Origin: Scylla paramamosain
Lineage: Eukaryota; Arthropoda; Malacostraca; Decapoda; Portunidae
Assembly: GCF_035594125.1 (NCBI RefSeq)
Contig: NC_087166.1
Location: 19,617,266-19,681,265 of the forward strand
DNA length: 64,000 bases
Direction: 5' to 3'
This document shows positions 29,439 through 44,738 of the stretch, one piece after another. The notes beneath the pieces are model-generated. The model did not search any database, was not told the DNA's origin, and saw only the letters and a list, made by a program, of their open reading frames with translations. A program made the translations under genes and the position numbers. Numbering within the stretch: the first letter of the stretch is position 1; every line of letters starts with the position of its first letter.

Positions 29439-32400
29439 TTACAATTCTTCTACAGGAAGTAATACCACCAGTCTGTGAACAGATCTACACATTGTTTTAT
29501 CCCTAACACCCTTATAGTCAGCACCATGTTTACATAATTTGTACCTTAACTGAACTTCTCTTACTTTACCATCTCTGCCCTGCTCTACTTTAGTAACCTG
29601 AGCCTCCACAGAGTCTCCACTTGCCCCTGATGGGACTGGAGAGTTGGACAATCACTATATCTCCTGGTTTCATATTCCTCCTTTCCACATGCCATTTCTA
29701 TCTCACAAGCAGTGTAGGAAAATAATCCCGTTGCCACCTTTTCCAGAAGGAGCTTAATATACTTTGTATAAAATCCATTCTACCCTTTGAACCTACATCA
29801 TTGCTAATTATGCCAGGAGGTACTCCCATGTTATTGTGTCCTAATAGCAAATCGTTTGGACATAAATATACTCCTAATTCAACATCATATCCTGGTTTAA
29901 TGCCAATGGGTCTACTGTTCAACAGGTTAGCCACTTCACACCCCACAGTCTGAAGTTCACTGAAAGTGAGAATGCCATCTCCTATGGATTTTGATATGCC
30001 ATTCTTCACAAGTCTAATCAAGCTTTCACAAGCGCCATTCAACCATGGGGGCATCACTGGACTTGTTGAATGACCACTGTATACCATTACTGTTTCCAAA
30101 TCTCCATACGACATCTAAATCCAAATCTTTAGTTACCTCGCGTAGCTCCTTGTTAGCAGCAACCAGCTGTGTGCCATTGTCTGAATGAATGGTCTGTGGA
30201 TAACTCCTGATACTAACAAATCTCCTCAAACTACCCGAGAACGCCTCAGTGCTGTAGTTTTCAGTGATGTCCTGGTGCACTGCCCTTGAAGCCAAGCAAG
30301 TGAAAATAACTCCAAATCATTTCCCACGAACTCTGCGTCTAACAACATCCTTTATAACAAACGGTCCAAACAAGTCAACAGCAGTGTGGTAGAATGGAGG
30401 TGATGGCTTCATACGTTCAGTACTGACTTGGCCCATGCATTGATCCTCAATGTTCCTTTCAAATCTACACATCACACATTTTTTCTTTATTGACTTTAAT
30501 ATTCTCCTAGCTTCTGGGACCCAAAACCTTGACTGTAGCCGCAATTGCTAGTGTGGAGTCTATTCCCCCATGATCAATCTGATGAATATATGTCATGTAT
30601 AATTCAGTGAAAGCATGGGCAGAAGGCATTAATACGAATGTTTCTTGGTTCCAGTTATCTTTCAACCATTTTGCTTTTCTCTGACCCACCGTTATTACTC
30701 CATCCGAAAGAGTAGGTCCCAAAGTTTTAAATCTCACTTTCCAATCACCAAAATCTAACTGTATTGCCTTTATCCACAGACTTTCTGCCGACTTTAATTC
30801 TTCTACAGAGTGTTTAACAAAGAGTCCCTTGAATGATCTATCTTTAGCACATCTTATTAGTCTACTGGTAACCTTCAATAACTTCTGATAGCTGTTGAAA
30901 TTTCCTAAATTCATGTCACTCAGTAATCCCTCCTTAGTTACACTAGTAAGAACTACAGCTTTCCTATCTGGCAATTCATGTTCACATCTTTTACTGATAG
31001 GCCATTCGACAAAGGGTGTATATAAAAACTCAGGACCTTTACACCACACAGATTCTTTATCTAGCACGCAAGGTTCATGAGGTTTTGTCACCAGATCAGC
31101 TGCATTGTGTTTAGATTCTACCCAAAACCAATCAGTAGTCATAGTTTTATCTTGAATTTCTGCTATTCTGGAGGCAACAAATGTTGTAAAACCATGAGAC
31201 TCTTTCTGGATCTGCGAACGTACTATCATGGAGTCTACAATATGTATTACTGCCTTGAACTGGTACCAAGATTCTGTTTCAATGCACTGGCGCAGCCTAC
31301 AAGCCAAAACAGCACCACATAGCTCCATCCTTGGTATGGTTATCTGCCGAATAGGGGCGATACGATTCTTTCCTGCTAGGATGTTTACATCAATCTCCAG
31401 TGCTTAACTCACATCTCACATAAGCACAACATCCATATGCCACCATTGACCCATCTGAGAAAATAATCAGCATCGGCTGACGGCCACAGCATTTACAGGT
31501 TTCACACATCTTAGGAATGACAATTTCTCAACATCATACAAACTTAAGAAAAGATCATGCCATGCCTTTACATTTTCCTCATCTAAAGGTTCATCCCAAT
31601 CTATCAGCTCTCCCTTGTCTATTCTCTCCTCTTTCATGACTAAAGATCTCATCAATAATTTTGCCTTCAAAGTGACAGGAAGCAGAGATCCAAGGGGGTC
31701 GTAAATGGATGCTACCTGTCTGAGAACCATTCTCCGTGTGAGGGTTTGTGGAAACTCGATCAAGCATTGATCTTTAGTCATTCCTGGAGAGAGACGCACT
31801 CCCTTTCTTTTTCTAGAAAAATTGACAGACACAGTGAATACAAAATTATCCTGTGAAGGAAGCCATTTCAAACCTAACACCTTGGCATCGCTTACATTCA
31901 GTATGTTCGTGTTATTAGGACTGTGCCCATCCCCACTAACAGTCCAATGCTTTATATGAAAATTACCTTCCCTTAACACAGTTTCAGTATCTGAGATCAG
32001 AGCAAGTGCCTCCGGAAACGTGTGAACAGATTTAATCACATCGTCCATATAGGTATTCTCCTTAATCAACTCTGCAACATGTGGGAATTTTTCTCCTTTC
32101 ATCTCAGCTGTGTATCTCAAAGCCATAACCGCAATAGCGCCACTGGGACGATTGCCAAATGTTACTTAAGTTAACATAAAATGGTCAGGTTCTCTTGAAG
32201 TATTCATGCCTCTCCAAAGGAATCTATGAACATGCTGATCAAACTCACTCATTCCTACTGAATGGTACATTTTACTAATATCACCCACAATACCCACAAT
32301 CTCCTCCCTGAACCTCAGTAACACACCAATGATGCTGCTCAACATGTTTGGCCCCTTAGCCCAATACTCATTCAATCTGTGTCCGCAATACTGGGTGGAT

Positions 32401-33635
32401 GAATCAAAAACAATTTTCAGGGGGGTGGAACCTGACTCTGGCTTCAAAATTTCGTGATGGGGAATATAGTGTGTGGGGCCATCATACCTTTCAAGGTCAT
32501 GCTCCGTCAATTTTACAGCCACGCCTCTCTTTTGCATGTCTTCAATTTCCTGATGATAAATCCTTGCATATTCTTCACCTAACCTGTGTAACCTCCTCTC
32601 TGTCGACCTAAGTCGAGTCATAGCAGCCTTGATATTGTTAGGTAACTTGTAGGGGTCCCTAATCCAAGGATAAGCAGCAACCCATCTCTTGCCCTTCTCA
32701 TCATAACTCAAACCTTTCTCAATAAGGTCGAGTTCACGTTCTTCCTCCATGGTATACTTTCCATTAGCAGGACATCCTTTACATAAACATCTGACACATT
32801 TAGGTGTACATTCTGTTCCAACATTATCTAAGCTGAAGAATTTGTCGAAACTTTCCTTAAGATTCTCACCCTTTTCAACAACCACCACGCTGTGTTCCAA
32901 GTTCACGACAGCTTTATTCACAATAGCTGTTAAGTGACCTAATTCATTAACTTTGGTTGATATCAATGGATGTCCTCCCCTCAGACAATACCCAAAGTTG
33001 TTCCTCAGTAGCTGCAATTTTCCCTTCGTTTCGACTACTTGCGGCAACAATTCACAATAATCTGAGCCAACCAACATATCAATCTGTCCACTTGGTCTGA
33101 CAAGGGCACCCACATCGATGTCAGAGAATATGAGGGTAACGTTAGACACATCCACAGCGGGAGCATTAGCAGATATTGCGTCCATCCCTACAGCCTTTAA
33201 GTCATAATTTTTGCCAGAATGGTCTTGTATGCACAAACTATACTCCTTGCTCACACACTTCTCGGTCACATTCCCCACCTTTACTATTAACATCATGACA
33301 TCAGCCCCTCTAATACCCAACTTCTTGACCATACTGCGTGTTACCATGGTGATATCGGATCCACAATCCCAGAGCACTGTGATGGGCTGTCCGGCACTGT
33401 ACACAGTACTTATAGCTAACATAGCCCTATTTCCGGTACAATTTCCAGAAGTAACCGAAATGTTGCTAACAAATGATCCATGCAGTAAAGGGTGATGCCG
33501 CATGCCGCAAACGTTACCTTCATCATCCCTCTTATCACAACGCACATCCGATTCACAATGACGAGACAGGTTTTTTTTCACTAAGGCACCGAAAACAAAC
33601 ACCCTTTCTTTTGCTAATTTCCAATTTCTCAACAC
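29439..33635 (-). pseudogene. BEL/Pao Pol (protease, RT, RNase H, integrase), disrupted
   Basis: Frame pieces 33635-32166, 32126-31467, 31328-30507, 30544-30317, 30295-30026, 30114-29698 and 29651-29439. Protease: TVLWDCGSDITMV (DCGS for the usual DSGS). RT: LKIVFDSST, VGDISKMYHSVGM and the active site YMDD near 32050. RNase H: VIHIVDSMIVRSQIQ and the SKHNAADLVTKP tail. Integrase: CVMCRFERN zinc-site remnant, YHTAVDLFGPF (first Asp), TIHSDNGTQLVA (second Asp) and WLNGACESLIRLVK (Glu). A single in-frame TAA (32166-32168) separates the first two RT pieces; the other breaks are frameshifts. Not functional as it stands. Confidence 0.9.
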
Positions 33636-34509
33636 TGTTCAGTGACCCAAATTTGCCACTTTCATTAATGTCATGTCCGTCAAATTCATGAGCCCAACAT
33701 CTTCTGCTACTCCCTTTCTCGGTACGTGATGCGTTGTTAACAAACCGATGTTTCATCTCTTCTAGCATCCTATTGGTGTTCTTCTGATCCTCCTGCATGC
33801 CTCTGACTATCTCAAGCAATTTTGACTCTTCTGTTTTATCTATTCTTACTACATTGCAAACAGAAGCACTCCCTATCTGGTTATATTCAGAGTAACCTAT
33901 TACTCTCTTTTCACAATGTAAAAATTTCAATAGCTCAGGGAACAATTTTGATTTATCAGTAGCCTTATCTGCTAATAATATCCATTCCCGCTTTTGAATC
34001 CTATGAAGAAGCTTTTCAATCATACTGACAATACTCACAGAGTTCATCTCCCCTTCTAGTCCAACTTTCTGTAGGTTCAAGTAACACCTCTCAACAACAG
34101 TCACCATATCGACAAAACCTCTATCATCTCTGTCAACCTTTCTAAGGATTTCAGATTATTGATCACAATATCAACCAATTTCTTTGGGTCTCCATACTCC
34201 TTATCCAATATTCTCATCATTTCATCGAAGTCTTTCTCATAACCAGTTACTACCTTGAGTGGTCCCTCACCAAGACACTGTCTTAACAGAAAATTATCTT
34301 GTCCATATTTTGTCACAATTACATTAACAAAGTCGTCTTTGAAAGTTGGATACATTATAATATCACCATTGAACTTAGAGGCCTTTAAAGCTTCTACCTT
34401 AAGACTGGCAGTATTTGCACTAGTCGGATCACTACTCTTTACCTTCCTCTTTACATCTGATAACAAGCGAAGGGCTTCACAACGAGTGTTATCACACTCC
34501 ACCAAGTAA
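33553..34509 (-). pseudogene. BEL/Pao Gag, frameshifted
   Basis: Two frames, 34505-34101 and 34107-33553, followed by the start of the next frame. Features: SLKVEALKASKFNGDIIMYP and GEGPLKVVTGYEKDFDEMMR, typical of Pao Gag (DUF1759-like: LP.F.G....W..F.D.F...V). Then CFRCLSEKK and CDKRDDEGNVCGMRHHPLLH, a zinc-knuckle pair of the form CxxC...HHPLLH that ends Pao Gag proteins. Gag forms the particle and binds element RNA. The frames overlap by a few bases at 34101-34107, probably a one-base indel. Confidence 0.82.
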
Positions 34510-34545
34510 ACATTTGCCTCATCAATTTTAGATTATTTTCCTTCA

Positions 34546-35250
34546 CACAGGACGAGAATAGCCGGGTTGAGCGTTGTCAAATGTTTAATTTCAACCTGTA
34601 AAATACATTACAATAAGACAGTTGTAAATGACAATGTGGTCCTGGCCAGTACAATAAAAATAAAACTCACAATGATAATCCCATAACAGACCCAGTGCTG
34701 ATCGAACCCCAATCATCACTCTATTAATGCTGGTAGTGATGAAAAATCCCCAAGAAGCAATGAAAATGTACCAGATCCCCGAATTAATTTACCTATACAC
34801 ACGTATGTAAATAATCACACACTGAAAGGAACATAACGCTGAAAGGCATACATACTTCGGTAGCCCTATTGCACTCTCGTCCTAAGCCGTGCTGGACTGC
34901 CGCCTCAAATCTGCACTCGTCACCACCCGGAGTGTTATCATGCAGCGTAACACAACTGGTCCTGGGAAGCCCAAAGCAGTCCTGAGCCCTTGCATCGGCT
35001 CCACACCGTGGGCACCTTGCTGCACCACATCCAAACGCACAAGAGACAAAGTCACAGTCACCTTGCCTACGAGCAGCACGGTAGCTGGGTGACCTATCCA
35101 CGGGGTGTGGAGCGGTAGGACTGGCTCAGGCCTCCCCGACTGACATCACCAAGACGCTGCCACGTCAGCGAACGAACAATAGACACACTACATACACACT
35201 ACAACCCTTCCCAGAAATACAACAAATCCATAAATATCATTCATGATACA
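34546..35250 (-). repeat. BEL/Pao 5' LTR
   Basis: Coding strand starts TGTATCATGAATG at 35250 and ends near 34546-34549 (CTCGTCCT). It differs from the 3' LTR by scattered substitutions. Apparent Cys-rich ORFs in both LTRs are conserved only because the LTRs are copies of each other. Confidence 0.88.
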
Positions 35251-35255
35251 GTTTA

Positions 35256-35310
35256 GGTTGAGAAAAATTAAGGTACGCTTCCATGCCAGACTTGGAGTGA
35301 TAGGACAATA
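35256..35310 (-). mobile_element. jockey-like LINE copy J8, right part
   Basis: Short continuation of J8 after the BEL/Pao element (GTTTAGGTTGAGAAAAAT, then TACGCTTCCATGCCAGAC), with an internal deletion to TTGGAGTGATAGGACA, then A/T-rich repeats. Confidence 0.7.
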
Positions 35311-37449
<2,139 letters not shown>

Positions 37450-39272
37450 TTTTTGGGGTTAAAAATGAACAGTTTTTCTTGATTTGCGTGAATACAACAA
37501 ATCACTTTCACGTAGGAGCCCTCAAATGTAGTCTCCCATTATGTTTTCATTGAAGGATCCCTAATATCTCTGTATATCTCTGTAATATCTCTGTTCAAAG
37601 TTCATTATATCTTGCTGGAAGCGCTCTCCTTGTTCCTCTGAATATGCTCACATATTCTCCTTAAAGTTGTTGAAGTGAACATCTAGGATATGGACCTTCA
37701 AGGACATTATGCAGCCCATCTCACCAAAGCTTTTCACTAAGCTTCAACCAGTTTCATATAGTTATCAGCCTTGTTGTTACCAAGAAAGCCCTGTACTGTA
37801 GCAATGAAACACTCCAAAGTTTTTTTTTTATTTTCCTTTTCTGTGAGATTCTGTAGAATTTCTCAGCACTCCATAATTTTCCTTACTTGTGTTCCAGTGA
37901 AGATATCACCTTTAACCTTTGCCTCTAAAAACTTAGGAAAGAAGTCTTAAAGATATTTGTAGGCAGCAAACTCCTTGTAACAAACTGTTTCATGAGGCCC
38001 AGTTTGATGTGTAGTTGAAGAAACAAAACCTTATGAGGATTCATCAATGGTTCATGTTTGGTACTGTGTGCTCCCACTGTAGTGTCATTCCTTGGAGGTC
38101 AGTGCTTTCTCTGGTAATGTGTTGCTCTGTCTCTACTGTCCCAAAGACAAAGAAAACTGGGATTCTTGGTAAAACATCCTTGCAGTCCCATCAAGAAAGC
38201 CACCATCTTGAAGTCTCCAATAGCTCCCAAGCCATACTTGTTGTTTAAAGTTTCCAGTAGAAGCTTTACACTCCAGTAGTCCTCCTTAAGATGCACAAAA
38301 TGAGCAAAGGGCAGAGATGGGTAATTGTTTCTATTATGCAGAAGTACAGCTTTCTGGCTTTTGAAGGATCTGTCAATGAAGAGTCTCCATTTATCTGCAT
38401 TGCAAGCAATTCCAGTAGCATCAAACAAACCTGATACATCATTGCAGTAGCATAGCCTGTCCTCCTTTGCAAGGAAGGTGGAGAAATGTTTGTGACGTTT
38501 TCTTTGGCTGGTCACTTGCACACTGTCATCAAGTAAACCCCATTCCTTCAGCTTTGAAATCAAAAGCTCACTATTTGACTTTGTCAAACCAAAATCTTTG
38601 ATGAGGTCTTTGAGGCCTTTTTGGTTTGGGTAGTAATGATCTCTCCCAACTACAACTTTGTCTGTGATGTCACAGTCTCCCCCTCTGCTTAGCTCATCTT
38701 CTGACTTGCTGCTTTTTTTCTGATAGTTGACGTCTTTCTGTAGGAGCTGGTACAGGAAGATCAGCACTGTGTGGTACTGATGCAATGGAAGATGGAATGT
38801 CTTGATAGAAAATAGTAGGTACATTTTTTTTTTTCCGAGATCAGCGTTTGGAAGGATCCACCATGTAGAAAAAGCAGTCAGTTGTGTGATAAATAGGTTC
38901 ATGCCATATTCTAGGAATGACAAATTTCATGGCTCTGTTTCCCCTCTATAACATCCCATAAAAGAACAACAGTATAGTTTTCTGCTAAACTTATTATTCT
39001 ATTTTTATTCTTAATTCTGAACTGGATTTTATTCTTGAAAAACTAACAGCTATTTTACCTTCTAGTTTTCTTTTACAATGCTCACAAGCAAAATGAGGTG
39101 TCCAGGTTTTGTCTTGGTCCCCAACTGGCACAGCAAAATATGCTTTGTAAGCTTCACACATTTTTTTTTTTCCAGATACTGTCACAGAGAACTTCTTTCC
39201 TCTTGTCTAAATGAATTGACCACATATGCAGCAGAATGCATCTGGAGAATGACTGCAACCTCTTGATGCCAT
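37450..39272 (-). pseudogene. protein family of unknown function (zinc-site N-terminus, possible RNase H-like core), disrupted
   Basis: Minus strand from the ATG at 39272. Exon 1 reads MASRGCSHSPDAFCCICGQF, then a stop, then CEAYKAYFAVPVGDQDKTW and PHFACEHCKRKLEG. An apparent intron (GTAAAA at about 39058 to CAG near 38935) is followed by KFVIPRIWHEPIYHTTDCFF. The main frame (38923-38099) has FGLTKSNSELLISKLKEWGL, WRLFIDRSFKSQKAVLLHN, GAIGDFKMVAFLMGLQG and FLCLWDSRDRATHY. Similarity continues in shifted frames (HKVLFLQLHIKLGLMKQFV, then NENIMGDY near 37510). I recognise this as a family seen in many copies in arthropods and other invertebrates with no known function. Stops and frameshifts, several at A runs, make this copy a pseudogene unless they are sequencing errors. 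Asp184 and Asp237 of the main frame could be an RNase H-like pair. Confidence 0.62.
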
Positions 39273-39310
39273 TTTACCTCTTGTGATGTGTCTTCTCAAA
39301 CAGCCAAAGC

Positions 39311-39610
39311 AGAATTGATTGGTGGTCTGCAAACTCTTACTTATATACTGTCAAGCAGTACTTTAGAATATTCTTAGTCTTTCTAGAATGTGTTCCATAA
39401 TGTTCTCAGTCTCTGTAGAATATTCTTGAACCTACTTTAGAATATTCTGAGTCATTCTAGAAAATTCTTGTAGATTCTAGAATTTTTTTTTAAACTTCCA
39501 CATATTTCTATTTTATTCTAGAAAGTTCTAAAATATTCTGGAAATGTTTACATTGAGTAAAATGTTCTAAAATGTTCGAAAAACTTCTAAGAATATCTCG
39601 TAGAACATTT
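39311..39610 (-). promoter_or_regulatory. heat-shock-like promoter: HSE array, TATA box, initiator
   Basis: For the minus-strand gene above. TATATAAG at 39347-39340; initiator TCAATT with its A at 39316, 31 bp downstream of the TATA start; ATG 44 bp further on. Upstream are repeated TTCnnGAA units, including three perfect three-part heat-shock elements: 39418-39430 (GAA-TTC-GAA), 39455-39467 (TTC-GAA-TTC) and 39516-39528 (TTC-GAA-TTC). Two-part units lie at 39381-39388, 39440-39447, 39475-39482 and 39536-39543. Confidence 0.6.
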
Positions 39611-39619
39611 TGGAAGATA

Positions 39620-40386
<767 letters not shown>

Positions 40387-40510
40387 TTTTATTTCATTTA
40401 TATATATTGAAAATAAAAAAATATTGAATAAATCTAAGTAAAAAAAATTCTTTAGAGAAATTTTTTTTGACTGTGATTAGTTGATTTTATTTTTTTTTCC
40501 TTTCTTTCAG

Positions 40511-40669
40511 GGTTTAACACAGCGATTCGCACAAAAAGTAAACTTTGAAGAGGTATATCAACACATACTGCAAGGAGAAGGAGTTTATATTGGTTCATTT
40601 TCGCATTTAGCATACACGAGGTCGATAAATGCTTCTCCTAAAGGAAAACCCATCCTCAGAATAATACAG
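40511..40669 (+). CDS. ionotropic receptor exon D: S2 lobe
   Basis: Acceptor tttctttcag, donor cag/gttatt, 159 nt (53 codons), phase 0 at both ends. It encodes GLTQRFAQKVNFEEVYQHIL, then QGEGVYIGSFSHLAYTRSIN and a tail ending KPILRIIQ. This matches the part of S2 where iGluR-like proteins have a helix, a short loop and a strand leading to the conserved C-terminal helix. It follows naturally from exon C (KNEFVK) and precedes exon E (ECFQPFSVA). The open frame continues 21 nt past the donor to a stop, so without splicing the protein would end here; the splice sites and downstream exons argue against that. Confidence 0.85.
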
Positions 40670-40684
40670 GTTATTAATGATAAG

Positions 40685-40895
<211 letters not shown>

Positions 40896-41000
40896 TTTTA
40901 TTTCATTTATATATATTGAAAATAAAAAAAAATATTGAATAAATCTAAGTATATATATACTCTAACAAACAAATCTAACAAACAAAGCTAACAAAAATCT

Positions 41001-41190
<190 letters not shown>

Positions 41191-41216
41191 AAATAAAAAA
41201 AAAATAATAAATCTAA

Positions 41217-43059
41217 GTATATATATACTCTAACAAATAAATCTAACAAACAAAGCTAACAAAAATCTAATAAAAAAAAGCCCAATGAGATGCCAATCCC
41301 CGAATAGGGTTTGAAGCGGCCGTCAAAAATTAAAGGATAGGTGTCTTGAAATCTCCCTCTTCAAGGAATTCAAGTCATAGGAAGGTGGAAATGCAGAAGC
41401 AGGCAGGGAAATCCAGAGTTTACCAGAGAAAGGGATGAATGAATTAGTACACTGGTTAACTCTTGCATTAAAGAGGTGGACAGAATAGGGTGAAAGAAAG
41501 AAGAAAGTCTTGTGCAGCGAGGCCGCGGGAGGAGGGGAGGCCTACAATTAGCAAGATCAGAAGAGCAGTTAGCATGAAAATAGCACTAGAAGATAGCTAG
41601 AGATGCAACACTGCGGCAATGAAAAAGAGGCTGAAGACAGTCAGTTAGAAGAAAGGAGTTGATGAGATGAAAAGCTTTTGATTCCACCCTGTCTAAAAGA
41701 GTGATATGAGTGAAATCCCCCTTCCCCCACCATGTTAAGCATACCCCATACATGGACGGATAAGGCCTTTCTACAAAGTTAGCAGCTGGGGGTAATGAGA
41801 AAAAACTGGTCGAGACGTCTCAGAACACCTAACTTCATAGAGGCTGTTTTAGCTAAAGATGGGATGTGAAGTTTCCAGTTTAAATTATAAGAAAAGGACA
41901 AACCAACGATGTTCAGTGTAGAAGAGGAGGAAAGTTGAGTGTCATTGAAGATGTGACAGTTGTCTGGAAGGCTGTGTCAGATTGATAGATGGATGAATTT
42001 ATTTTTTGTTGGAGTGAACAATACCAAGTTTGCTCAGCCACAATCAGAAATTTTAGAGAGATCCGAAGTTAGGCGTTCTGCGGCTTCCCTGCGTGAAGTG
42101 TTTACTTCATGAAGGGTCGGACGTGGAAAAGTGCAGGGTGGTATCATCAGCGTAGGAGTGGATAGGAGAAGTTTGGTTTAGAAGATTGATGAATAATAGG
42201 AAGAGTGTGGGCGACAGGACAGAACCCAGAGGAACACCACTGTTAATAGATTTAGGAGAAGAACAGTGACCATCTACTACAGCAGCAACAGAACACTCAG
42301 AAATGAAAATTGAGATGGAAATACAGAGAGAAATAGAAGCCATAGGAGGGCAGTTTGGAATTCAAAGTTTTATGCCAGACTCTAAGATGTCTAAGGTAAC
42401 AACAAAAGTTTCACCAGAATCTCATGAACAGGATGAGCAAAACTTAGTAACGAAAGCCAGAAGATCACCAGTAGAACGACCTTGATCCATACTGGCGATC
42501 AGATAGAAGACTTTGAAGTGATAAGTATCTAAGAATCTTCCTGTTGAGGAGAGATTCAAAAACTTTAGATAGGCAGGAAATTAAAGCAATATGACGGTAA
42601 TTTGAAGGATTAGAGCGGTTACTTTTTAGGGAAAAGGCTGAATGTAGGCAAACTTCCACCAATATTGAAAGGTAGATGTTGACAGACAGAGTTGGAAAGT
42701 TTGATTAGGCAATGTGCAAGCAGGGAGGCGCAGTTTCGGAGAACAATCGAAGGACCCAATCAGGTCCATATACCATCTGAGGGTTTAGGGCAGCGAGGGC
42801 ATGGAAAACATCATCACGAAGAATTTTAATAGGTGACATGATGTAATCAAAGGATGTAGGAGAAGGAGGAACAAGCCCTGAATCGTCCAAGGTAGAATTT
42901 TTAGGAAAGGTTTGATCAAAGAGTTTTAGAGATCAAAGAGCTTTAGAGATATATATGTGATAGCAGTGGCGCCATCTGGTGGATATAAATGAGGAAAAGA
43001 AGAGACAAAGTTATTGGAAATGTTTTTGGCTAGATGCTAGAAGTCACGAGGGGAGTTTG

Positions 43060-43061
<2 letters not shown>
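41217..43061 (-). mobile_element. jockey-like LINE copy J9 (RT and 3' end)
   Basis: Minus strand. It starts in the linker at an (AT)n tract (43061) and runs through linker and RT (ORF pieces 42705-42890, 42465-42662, 42107-42343, with SVAAVVDGHCSSPKSINSGV) and the C-terminus to the 3' end near 41217-41271. Frameshifts and small deletions throughout. Confidence 0.85.

Positions 43062-43137
<76 letters not shown>
43062..43137. repeat. (AT)n at the 3' end of a SINE
   Basis: About 64 bp of pure AT and a short imperfect extension. It follows the SINE on its own strand. Confidence 0.95.
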
Positions 43138-43454
<317 letters not shown>

Positions 43455-43475
43455 CTTGCACAACAATTCAGATTG

Positions 43476-43479
<4 letters not shown>

Positions 43480-43546
<67 letters not shown>
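43480..43546. repeat. (GA)n microsatellite
   Basis: About 67 bp of pure GA repeat, 28 bp after the (AT)n tract that ends at 43451. Confidence 0.97.
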
Positions 43547-43551
<5 letters not shown>

Positions 43552-43597
43552 AAAACGAGAGCAGAGTACAAACGCCAGATGTACGATGGTTGTATAA

Positions 43598-43607
43598 ATA
43601 AATAAAA

Positions 43608-43638
<31 letters not shown>

Positions 43639-43713
43639 AACAAAATAATAAATAAAATGAAAAAAAAATAAATAAATCAACAAATAATAGAATAAATAAA
43701 TAAATAAATAAAT
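43598..43713. repeat. (AAAT)n low-complexity repeat
   Basis: Imperfect AAAT tetranucleotide run between (GA)n and the Gypsy gag fragment. Confidence 0.9.
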
Positions 43714-44510
43714 GAATGTCTGAGATGATATTTAAGCTGGAGATGAGAAGAATGGAACTGGAGGAGGCTAGAGAAGCTAAGAGATTGGAAGCCGAGAAAG
43801 AAGAGAGAGAATTGAAAATGTTCCACTTGGAAGGTGGAGCTGATGAAAGGAGATTGAAAAAAATGAGTAGGCTAGGGCTTGAGGCCGAGAGAGAAGCCAA
43901 GAGACTTGAAGCAGAAAAGGAGGAATAAGAGAAGGCGAGACTATTTGAGCAAGAGAAAGACCTGAGGTTGATTGAAGCTGAATAGGAGAAGATGAGGCTA
44001 CTTGAAGATGAGAAGGTGAGTTTATTGAGGGCTAAGAAGAAAGCAAGTTTATTGAGGGCCTAGAAGAAGTCGAGGTTATTGAGGGCTGATAAGGAGATGG
44101 CGAGAATGTATGAGAGGGAAGAGGATGAAAGGAATAGAATATCTGATTTGGAGAAGACTGGAATAGAAGTTAATTTACCTCATGGCTTGAGGAAAACAGG
44201 AGTGAAAATGACACAGCGGAGAGTCAAATGGTGAGGAGTTTTAAGTTAATTCCGGAGCTTGATTAGAAATAAAAAAAAGTGATGGAATGATTTAGGGGAT
44301 TTCAAAAGAAGGCCTCAGAGTTTGACTGGCCTCAGTAGAGATAGCTTGGCCTTGTCACCAGTATGCTGAAGGACAAGGCTCTGGAGATTTATGTTTAATA
44401 GGATGTCAGTCGAAGATTTGGAAGATTATGAGGAGTTTAAAGTTGACAGCTTATGATATGTGGCCGGAGACGTATAGGCTGCAGTTCCGTGGAGGGAAGA
44501 AAATCCGCAG
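43714..44510 (+). pseudogene. Ty3/Gypsy Gag fragment G1 (coiled-coil part)
   Basis: The plus strand encodes a long charged helix ([20 protein letters not shown], then repeated [11 protein letters not shown] units) with several stops. After it comes FDWPQ-R-LGLVTSMLKDKALE near 44310-44400, the capsid-like motif FEWP..W...LQ..LKGKA that marks Gag of metazoan Gypsy elements. The sequence resumes at 47798 after LINE J10, which was inserted in this Gag. It is homologous to G2 (48625-49845). Gag would form the virus-like particle; this copy is non-functional. Confidence 0.75.
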
Positions 44511-44738
44511 TGACACCTGCCGAAACGATAATTACTCCCAGTGAGGTCTAAAGCACTGTTCAGGGGGTGCTGTGAACTTATCATTAAACCCAGCTGTGAT
44601 CTCACTGAACGTTTCCCTTTGTGTCTCACAACACATGGGGGCAGTCACAGCCTGCCCTCTAAAGACAACTCTCTTCCTCCACACAAAACTACAAGAACCT
44701 AATAACACACACACCCTTCACTCAAAAATTTTAAAATC

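Larger units (their letters stand above)
28704..35250 (-). mobile_element. BEL/Pao LTR retrotransposon, full length but broken
   Basis: A 6547-bp element with two LTRs of about 703 bp and a 5-bp target duplication GTTTA (28699-28703 and 35251-35255). Pol domain order on the minus strand is PR-RT-RH-INT, with Pao-type hallmarks: TYMDDVIKS in the RT, an RNase H tail WFWVESKHNAADLVT, and a C-terminal RSVHRLVVLLPVEE domain. Several frameshifts and stops break gag-pol, and the LTRs differ at some twenty positions by eye (roughly 3%), so it is moderately old. It sits inside LINE copy J8, in receptor intron 3, antisense to the receptor. Confidence 0.93.
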
